From Cladorhizidae sp. MBARI D1340-BT2 (lineage: Eukaryota > Porifera > Demospongiae > Poecilosclerida > Cladorhizidae), in NCBI GenBank assembly GCA_028752905.1, contig JAQNBH010000134.1:82712-146711 (forward strand): 64,000 bases of DNA, written 5' to 3'. Positions 57,153-64,000 of the stretch are shown piece after piece (position 1 is the first letter of the stretch; each line of letters begins with the position of its first letter). Made by a program: the position numbers and the translations under genes. A model generated the notes under the pieces. That model did not search any database, was not told where the DNA came from, and saw only the letters and a list, made by a program, of their open reading frames with translations.

Positions 57153-57400
57153 CCATAGATTCTGCACACTTCACTGTAATGAACTTGATATATAGCTCAA
57201 AAGATAAGTCTCTCTGTATGCTCTCTCTTGATACACTAAACACTGTTGCATAGGTATAAGCACCCCCAAGGTACAGGCAGTCAAAGTTGGGGCCTCAAAC
57301 CACCTGCCCAAGTTTTCTAGCTGCTAATTGTTGAGTGCAAGGCATTGAAATTAGCACCTGAGGCTCTCGCATACAATAAGTGCTGTCATTATTAGCTCAC
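57153..57400 (+). repeat. linker B, copy 4, right part
   Basis: Resumes at CCATAGATTCTGCACACTTC with the left inverted arm (about 57155-57300). In this cassette no right inverted arm follows, because a 24-bp array takes its place. It contains no gene. Confidence 0.83.
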
Positions 57401-57964
57401 ACATAAGTAGGTGGTCAAGCACTTGGGCAAGTGTGGGTGGCTGGAACATCAACAATGTTCCAGCCACTCTACAATAATATATATACTGCATATCTATAGT
57501 GAAGTGTGTGCAATCTAGGAGCTGGCAAGTCATAACCACATGGTTATGTTTGTCAGTATATAATTTAGACCCCTCCCTCTTCACAGGAACATAAGCATAT
57601 AATCTGCTGGCCCCATCTGTAGTGTTTGTGCAGCTCTACCAGTCCCAGTGCTTATAGCTACTCAAGACTTGATGCTGGCAAGTAGCTACTACCAAGAGGT
57701 GAGGGCTGACTCCACTTCACATGGCAACCTGCAGCTCCAATACATGACCATGTAGGGCCAAACTAAACTGGCCTTAGCAAGCTCTCTACAGGCTGCAGGT
57801 GGCACATCAATCACTAGCACAGCATGAATGTGTGCACAGATATGCACTTTCATGGTAGCCCACGGTTTTCAGGGTGAGTGCACCAATAGCTACTGCCCCA
57901 TACAACCTGAACACACACACACACACATTCTCACATAAACACCCACCTGCTCCAATAAGTAACC
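57401..57964 (+). repeat. linker C, copy 5, shortened
   Basis: Carries the intact hairpin (57437-57467) and the GGCAAGTAGCTACTACCAAG block, a short (CA)n near 57911-57926, then joins CCCGTCATTATCCAAGCC at the 24-bp array. The right half of linker C, with the inverted arm, is missing. It contains no gene. Confidence 0.83.
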
Positions 57965-60900
57965 CGTCATTATCCAAGCCCTAGCCTTAGTCATTATCCA
58001 AGCCCTAGCCCTAGTCATTATCCAAGCCCTAGTCATTATCCAAGCCCTAGCCTTAGTCATTATCCAAGCCCTAGCCCTAGTCATTTTCCAAGCCCTAGCC
58101 CTAGTCATTGTCCAAGCCCTAATCCTAGTCATTGTCCAAGCCCTAACCCTAGTGTTCCAAGCCCTAACCCTAGTCATTGTCCAAGCCCTAACCCCAGTCA
58201 TGGTCCAAGCCCTAACCCTAGTCATGGTCCAAGCCCTAACCCTAGTCATTGTCCAAGCCCTAACCCTAGTCATGGTCCAACCCCTAACCCTAGTCATTTT
58301 CCAAGCTCTAACCCTAGTCATGGTCCAAGCCCTAACCCTAGTCATGGTCCAAGCCCTAACCCTAGTCATTGTCCAAGCCATAACCCTAGTCATTGTCCAA
58401 GCCCTAACCCTAATCATTGTCCAAGCCCTAACCCTAGTCATGGTCCAAGACCTAACCCTAGTCATGGTCCAAGACCTAACCCTAGTCATTGTCCAAGTCC
58501 TAACCCTAGTCATTGCCCAAGCCCTAACCCTAGTCATGGTCCAAGCCCTAGACCTAGTCATGGTCCAAGCCCTAACCCTAGTCATTGTCCAAGCCCTAAC
58601 CCTAGTCATTGTCCAAGCCCTAACCCTAGTCATTGTCCAAGCCCTAACCCTAGTCATGGTCCAACCCCTAACCCTAGTCATTTTCCAAGCTCTAACCCTA
58701 GTCATGGTCCAAGCCCTAACCCTAGTCATGGTCCAAGCCCTAACCCTAGTCATTGTCCAAGCCATAACCCTAGTCATTGTCCAAGCCCTAACCCTAATCA
58801 TTGTCCAAGCCCTAACCCTAGTCATGGTCCAAGACCTAACCCTAGTCATGGTCCAAGACCTAACCCTAGTCATTGTCCAAGTCCTAACCCTAGTCATTGC
58901 CCAAGCCCTAACCCTAGTCATTGCCCAAGCCCTAACCCTAGTCATGGTCCAAGCCCTAGACCTAGTCATGGTCCAAGCCCTAACCCTAGTCATTGTCCAA
59001 GCCCTAACCCTAGTCATTGTCCAAGCCCTAACCCTAGTCATTGTCCAAGCCCTAACCCTAGTCATTGTCCAAGCCCTAACCCTAGTCATTGTCCAAGCCC
59101 TAACCCTAGTCATTATCCAAGCCCTAACCCTAGTCATTGTCCAAGCCCTAACCCTAGTCATTATCCAAGCCCTAACCCTAGTCATTGTCCAAGCCCTAAC
59201 CCTAGTCATTGTCCAAGCCATAACCCTAGTCATTGTCCAAGCCCTAACCCTAATCATTGTCCAAGCCCTAACCCTAGTCATGGTCCAAGACCTAACCCTA
59301 GTCATGGTCCAAGACCTAACCCTAGTCATTGTCCAAGTCCTAACCCTAGTCATTGCCCAAGCCCTAACCCTAGTCATTGCCCAAGCCCTAACCCTAGTCA
59401 TGGTCCAAGCCCTAGACCTAGTCATGGTCCAAGCCCTAACCCTAGTCATTGTCCAAGCCCTAACCCTAGTCATTGTCCAAGCCCTAACCCTAGTCATTGT
59501 CCAAGCCCTAACCCTAGTCATTGTCCAAGCCCTAACCCTAGTCATTGTCCAAGCCCTAACCCTAGTCATTATCCAAGCCCTAACCCTAGTCATTGTCCAA
59601 GCCCTAACCCTAGTCATTGTCCAAGCCCTAACCCTAGTCATTGTCCAAGCCCTAACCCTAGTCATTATCCAAGCCCTAACCCTAGTCATTGTCCAAGCCC
59701 TAACCCTAGTCATGGTCCAAGCCCTAGACCTAGTCATGGTCCAAGCCCTAACCCTAGTCATTGTCCAAGCCCTAACCCTAGTCATTGTCCAAGCCCTAAC
59801 CCTAGTCATTGTCCAAGCCCTAACCCTAGTCATTGTCCAAGCCCTAACCCTAGTCATTGTCCAAGCCCTAACCCTAGTCATTATCCAAGCCCTAACCCTA
59901 GTCATTGTCCAAGCCCTAACCCTAGTCATTGTCCAAGCCCTAACCCTAGTCATTGTCCAAGCCCTAACCCTAGTCATTATCCAAGCCCTAACCCTAGTCA
60001 TGGTCCAAGCCCTAGACCTAGTCATGGTCCAAGCCCTAACCCTAGTCATTGTCCAAGCCCTAACCCTAGTCATTGTCCAAGCCCTAACCCTAGTCATTAT
60101 CCAAGCCCTAACCCTAGTCATGGTCCAAGCCCTAGACCTAGTCATGGTCCAAGCCCTAACCCTAGTCATTGTCCAAGCCCTAACCCTAGTCATGGTCCAA
60201 GCCCTAACCCTAGTCATTATCCAAGCCCTAACCCTAGTCATTGTCCAAGCCCTAACCCTAGTCATTGTCCAAGCCCTAACCCTAGTCATTGTCCAAGCCC
60301 TAACCCTAGTCATTATCCAAGCCCTAACCCTAGTCATGGTCCAAGCCCTAGACCTAGTCATGGTCCAAGCCCTAACCCTAGTCATTGTCCAAGCCCTAAC
60401 CCTAGTCATTGTCCAAGCCCTAACCCTAGTCATTATCCAAGCCCTAACCCTAGTCATGGTCCAAGCCCTAGACCTAGTCATGGTCCAAGCCCTAACCCTA
60501 GTCATTGTCCAAGCCCTAACCCTAGTCATTGTCCAAGCCCTAACCCTAGTCATTATCCAAGCCCTAACCCTAGTCATGGTCCAAGCCCTAGACCTAGTCA
60601 TGGTCCAAGCCCTAACCCTAGTCATTGTCCAAGCCCTAACCCTAGTCATTGTCCAAGCCCTAACCCTAGTCATTGTCCAAGCCCTAACCCTAGTCATTGT
60701 CCAAGCCCTAACCCTAGTCATTATCCAAGCCCTAACCCTAGTCATTGTCCAAGCCCTAACCCTAGTCATTGTCCAAGCCCTAACCCTAGTCATTGTCCAA
60801 GCCCTAACCCTAGTCATTGTCCAAGCCCTAACCCTAGTCATTGTCCAAGCCCTAACCCTAGTCATTATCCAAGCCCTAACCCTAGTCATTGTCCAAGCCC

Positions 60901-61082
60901 TAACCCTAGTCATTATCCAAGCCCTAACCCTAGTCATTGTCCAAGCCCTAACCCTAGTCATTGTCCAAGCCATAACCCTAGTCATTGTCCAAGCCCTAAC
61001 CCTAGTCATGGTCCAAGCCCTAACCCTAGTCATTATCCAAGCCCTAACCCTAGTCATTGTCCAACCTCTGTCAAAGCCCTAA
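57965..61082 (+). repeat. 24-bp telomere-like array, last block (about 130 copies)
   Basis: The first 180 bp are diverged (CCCTAGCCTTAGTCATTATC), then regular units. A 384-bp block (16 units), marked by CAACCCCTAACCC, CATTTTCCAAGCTC and CCAAGACCTAACCC, occurs at about 58270 and 58655. CCCTAGACCTAGTCATGG recurs nine times from about 58548, often 120 bp apart (five units) between 60012 and 60600. The uninterrupted 976- and 1055-codon frames are artefacts of the 24-bp length. Confidence 0.97.
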
Positions 61083-61195
61083 ACTAGGTCCTACACAAGT
61101 CCTAACAATAACACACTTCACAAGATCTTGCTCTCCCCAGCTGCTCTAGTAAAGTGTAGCCAAACATTGCTGCTCTAACTTACCCACTCCCCAGA
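61083..61195. other. short unique DNA
   Basis: No gene or named element seen. Confidence 0.5.
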
Positions 61196-61390
61196 TGCCC
61201 TACTAGAGTTGACAGCAGGGATATAGATTCATATTCACCAGCTGGTGTACTAGAGTTGACAGCAGGGATGTGGATTCATATTCACCAGCTGGTGTACTAG
61301 AGTTGACAGCAGGGATGTGGATTCATATTCACCAGCTGGTGTACTAGAGTTGACAGCAGGGATATAGATTCATATTCACCAGTTCTTCCC
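61196..61390. repeat. 47-bp tandem repeat (about 4 copies)
   Basis: Units carry CTAGAGTTGACAGCAGGGAT, then ATAGATTCATATTCACCAGC and TGGTGTA. The first and fourth units have ATATAG; the second and third have GTGTGG-type bases. Confidence 0.9.
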
Positions 61391-61624
61391 TAAAAGGGAT
61401 GCATGTAGCACACAGAAAGGTAACTGAGTGAATTACATACTCCTTAACAGATCTTGTAAATTCCTCAATGACAGCTGCTAAAATAATTTTTGTGGTACTT
61501 GCAGGCTAGATAGTGTATGTATTTGGGGGATGACTAACAGTTGGTAGCTATAACTCAAGCAGCAGCTTTGTTTCTTTACCAGCCTACCTTCCTTGCTACA
61601 GGCTCAGGCAGCTTTGTTTCTTTA
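61391..61624. other. gene-free DNA
   Basis: No gene seen. A small direct repeat CAGCAGCTTTGTTTCTTTA-type occurs near 61560 and 61608. Confidence 0.5.
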
Positions 61625-62135
61625 TACCTAACCTCTAACATAGTCAATGTCCAACCCCTAACCCTAGTCCTGTTCAAGGCCTAGCACTAACCAAAGTCAT
61701 TATCCAGTCCCTAATCGTAGTCTTTGTCCAAGCTCGTTTAAAGCTAGCCATTGTCTAAGCCCTTTGCATGGTCCAAGACCTACAGTACATACATGTACCT
61801 GTATCCCTAGTTACTGCCTAGTCCCAAATCCTAGTCAAACTGTACAGTACAAACTTAACACTAGTCCTACATATTCCAAACCTTAACCCTAGTCATTGTC
61901 CATTGATTGGGTCAATCATTGGACAAAGTCTACAGTAACAATATTCATGGTCCAAGCCCTAACCATAGTCATTGTCCAGACCATAATCCTAGTCATTTTC
62001 CAGGCACTAACCAACCACTCACCGTAGTCACTGTCTAAGCAGTTATCCTAGTAATTTCCAAGCCCTACTCCTAGTCATTGTCCAAGCCCTACTCCTAGTC
62101 ATTGTCCAAGCCCTAACCCTAGTCATTGTTGAAGA
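61625..62135 (+). repeat. decayed CCCTAA-type units
   Basis: Recognisable but scattered words such as CCCTAACCCTAGTC, GTCATTGTCCAAGCCC and GTCTAAGCCC are separated by unrelated bases. This looks like an old, no longer homogenised edge of the 24-bp family, in the same orientation as the others. Confidence 0.8.
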
Positions 62136-62221
62136 TGAGCTTTCTCTGAAGAAGTGAGAAACTCCTTGCTAAAGGCAGGGTAAGCGACTTTCTTCCAGAA
62201 GCCAAAGTCAACCTCCTCTTC
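62136..62221. other. unique DNA
   Basis: No gene seen. Confidence 0.4.
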
Positions 62222-62343
62222 GCTATTGGATACATGCAGAGCCACAGCTGGCATGTCAGGTATATAAGTGGTAGCCTACAGAGCTATTGGATACATGCAG
62301 TGCCACAGCTGGCATGTCAGGTATATAAGTGGTAGCCTACAGA
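62222..62343. repeat. 61-bp tandem duplication
   Basis: GCTATTGGATACATGCAG ... GTATATAAGTGGTAGCCTAC occurs twice (starting at 62222 and 62283) with one or two differences. TATATAAG could resemble a TATA box, but nothing downstream supports a promoter. Confidence 0.9.
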
Positions 62344-62424
62344 AAATAGTGCAGTGTAAGCTTGTAATATGGCAGAGATGAATATGTGATTGTCAATATG
62401 CTTGGTTCCATGGAAACAACACTC

Positions 62425-62986
62425 CTATGTATGTATGTACATGTATGTATGTATAATGTTGCACTTGCTTTTCTTTGAATAAGAGAGCTGCTTCACTTTC
62501 ACCATTTCAAGGAACTGGTGGTAGCCATTGTCAGCTTTAGCTTGAGAGCTACAAGAATGACAGGAAGCAAATATGCCACAAGTCAATATGGAAAAAGTTT
62601 TCCTTCGCAAGCAAAGTGGTGTTAAAAATAAGTTCTCCAACCTCTCCTGGAAACAATAATATACACCAACCAAAACCAATCTTATTGTACCTCCTCCATC
62701 TCTAGACATCTTTCCCACCACCTCTCAATCTTTCTCCAACATTTCATGCAGAGAGAAACTTTACCATTGCTGTGCTGGGATAGGATCTGGATACGTCCAT
62801 CTCTTCCAGCCATATGACAGTGGCAATTACACTACCATGTAAGCTCAGACACCGTAGGAAATATTTGTACCTAAGCATTTGAATTATGTCCACATTCTTG
62901 GTGGGTGTGTAAGTGCGTGCCAAATAGTCTGCACTGTTGTTTAAAAAAATTGACTGTTGGACGGGAGGAGCAAGAAATATGAACAA
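62425..62986 (-). CDS. weak two-exon gene model, unknown product
   Basis: On the minus strand an open frame from about 62986 down to 62765 (including SADYLARTYTPTKNVDIIQM and LEEMDVSRSYPSTAM) ends at a GTAAAG donor. A TTGTTTCCAG acceptor lies 118 bp further on, and the frame continues from 62646 (ERLENLFLTPLCLRRKTFSI, then GIFASCHSCSSQAKADNGYH) to a stop at about 62425. Both splice points are in phase 0, so the frames join. A possible upstream acceptor (CCAACAG) precedes the first exon near 62952, and a further small exon-like piece (FTARTPAQELVFALRVNVFS) sits near 63110-63160. I do not recognise the protein, and the whole model is speculative. Confidence 0.25.
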
Positions 62987-63165
62987 GTGCTTTTTTTAAA
63001 TGGCTGATGATCGCAACTGCCTTTGTGTACGGCCGCATCCTATTTTTTGCTACTGTTTTTGGAGGTTCTTCTTAGGTGTTAAGCTGCATAGGCTCGTGTG
63101 CTTACTGAATACATTCACTCTTAAAGCAAAGACGAGCTCCTGGGCAGGCGTCCTTGCTGTAAATG
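62987..63165. other. short unique DNA before the last array
   Basis: Contains the exon-like minus-strand piece mentioned for the preceding model: a TTTACAG acceptor near 63157 and a GTAAGC donor near 63112. No independent support. Confidence 0.3.
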
Positions 63166-64000
63166 ATGTTGCAGACATGGAGAGATATAGCACTGCCTGG
63201 CAGACATAGAGAGATATAGCACTGCCTGGCAGACATAGAGAGATATAGCATTGCCTGACAGACATAGAGAGATATAGAGCTGCCTGGCAGACATAGAGAT
63301 ATATAGCACTGCCTGGCAGACATAGAGAGATATAGCACTGCCTGACAGACATGGAGAGATATAGCACTGCCTGACAGACATAGAGAGATATAGCACTGCC
63401 TGGCAGACATAGAGAGATATAGCACTGCCTGGCAGACATAGAGAGATATAGCACTGCCTGGCAGACATGGAGAGATATAGCACTGCCTGGCAGACATAGA
63501 GAGATATAGCACTGCCTGACAGACATAGAGAGATATAGCACTGCCTGGCAGACATAGAGAGATATAGCACTGCCTGACAGACATAGAGAGATATAGCACT
63601 GCCTGACAGACATAGAGAGATATAGCACTGCCTGGCAGACATAGAGAGATATAGCACTGCCTGGCAGACATAGAGAGATATAGCACTGCCTGACAGACAT
63701 AGAGAGATATAGCACTGCCTGACAGACATAGAGAGATATAGCACTGCCTGGCAGACATAGAGAGATATAGCACTGCCTGGCAGACATAGAGAGATATAGC
63801 ACTGCCTGACAGACATAGAGAGATATAGCACTGCCTGGCAGACATAGAGAGATATAGCACTGCCTGGCAGACATAGAGAGATATAGCACTGCCTGACAGA
63901 CATAGAGAGATATAGCACTGCCTGGCAGACATAGAGAGATATAGCACTGCCTGACAGACATAGAGAGATATAGCACTGCCTGACAGACATAGAGAGATAT
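63166..64000. repeat. 29-bp minisatellite (about 29 copies), runs off the end
   Basis: The unit is AGACATAGAGAGATATAGCA followed by CTGCCTGGC. Two unit types, ending GGC or GAC, alternate in an irregular order. Occasional ATGG replaces ATAG. The first units (63240-63300) are the most diverged. All three minus-strand frames stay open for 280-308 codons because three 29-bp units make 87 bp without a stop; this is an artefact. The right end is outside the window. Confidence 0.96.

Noticed and set aside
57890..61082. Continuous open frames of 1,055 (minus) and 976 (plus) codons
   Set aside because: They lie wholly in the 24-bp array, are open on both strands at once, and consist of an 8-residue repeat with freely changing residues. 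The unit length is divisible by 3 and lacks stops, so the frames are automatic.
62283..62345. TATA-box promoter (GTATATAAGTGG)
   Set aside because: It lies inside a 61-bp tandem duplication, occurs twice identically, and has no gene start downstream on the plus strand.
1..64000. tRNA or rRNA genes
   Set aside because: I looked for tRNA-like cloverleaf cores and conserved rRNA words by eye and saw none. A covariance-model scan would be needed to exclude short RNA genes.

Overview
The window looks like animal (metazoan) nuclear DNA from a highly repetitive, subtelomere-like region. Evidence: spliced transposon relics of the piggyBac, hAT and pogo/mariner types, (CA)n, (TG)n and (TA)n microsatellites, and long arrays built on CCCTAA, the C-strand of the TTAGGG telomere repeat. 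There are no bacterial-style gene clusters, and I saw no rRNA or tRNA genes. An invertebrate such as a sponge is my guess from the general look (frequent TACATGTA words, small introns); the sequence does not prove it.

Most long open frames here are artefacts of minisatellites whose unit is a multiple of 3 and lacks stops. I annotate those arrays as repeats. No intact host gene is convincing.

Layout. 1-4640: four unrelated minisatellites (36, 40 and 58 bp, plus microsatellites) separated by gene-free DNA. From 4641 on, the same set of modules recurs about five times in the same order. The order is a 67-bp minisatellite, linker A (ending near GTAGGAGTATGTTTGTGGG and a CTTGAAGAAGGGGATTCTC stretch), a CCCTAA-type array (24- or 84-bp unit) or a 39-bp array, linker B, linker C, a 42-bp array, linker D, and again the 67-bp minisatellite. 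Approximate cassettes: 4641-11501, 11502-32359, 32360-40601, 40602-47270, 47271-51627, and 51628 onward. Cassette 2 is enlarged by an 8.7-kb 24-bp array, a piggyBac element (23424-25956), a hAT remnant (26212-26875), a second 39-bp array (27688-28730) and a hAT-like TIR element (28731-32057). That last element holds 2.1 kb of (TA)n satellite and a nested pogo-like element. The last cassette carries a 2,984-bp DNA transposon (54169-57152) with 10-bp TIRs, a 6-bp target duplication, six copies of a 14-bp subterminal motif and a broken transposase-like gene, itself hit by a 188-bp MITE.

61081-64000 leaves the cassette pattern: small 47- and 61-bp tandem repeats, decayed CCCTAA units, a weak two-exon gene model on the minus strand (62986-62425), and a 29-bp minisatellite running off the end.

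The most notable points are these. The 24-, 42- and 84-bp units are all exact multiples of a hexamer in register with CCCTAA. All such arrays lie in one orientation. The arrays carry nested higher-order repeats. A 0.7-kb palindrome in one cassette copy is matched by a half-palindrome in its duplicate that ends at the arm/spacer border. The transposon at 54169-57152 has an unusual set of repeated near-palindromic motifs on both sides of its gene.
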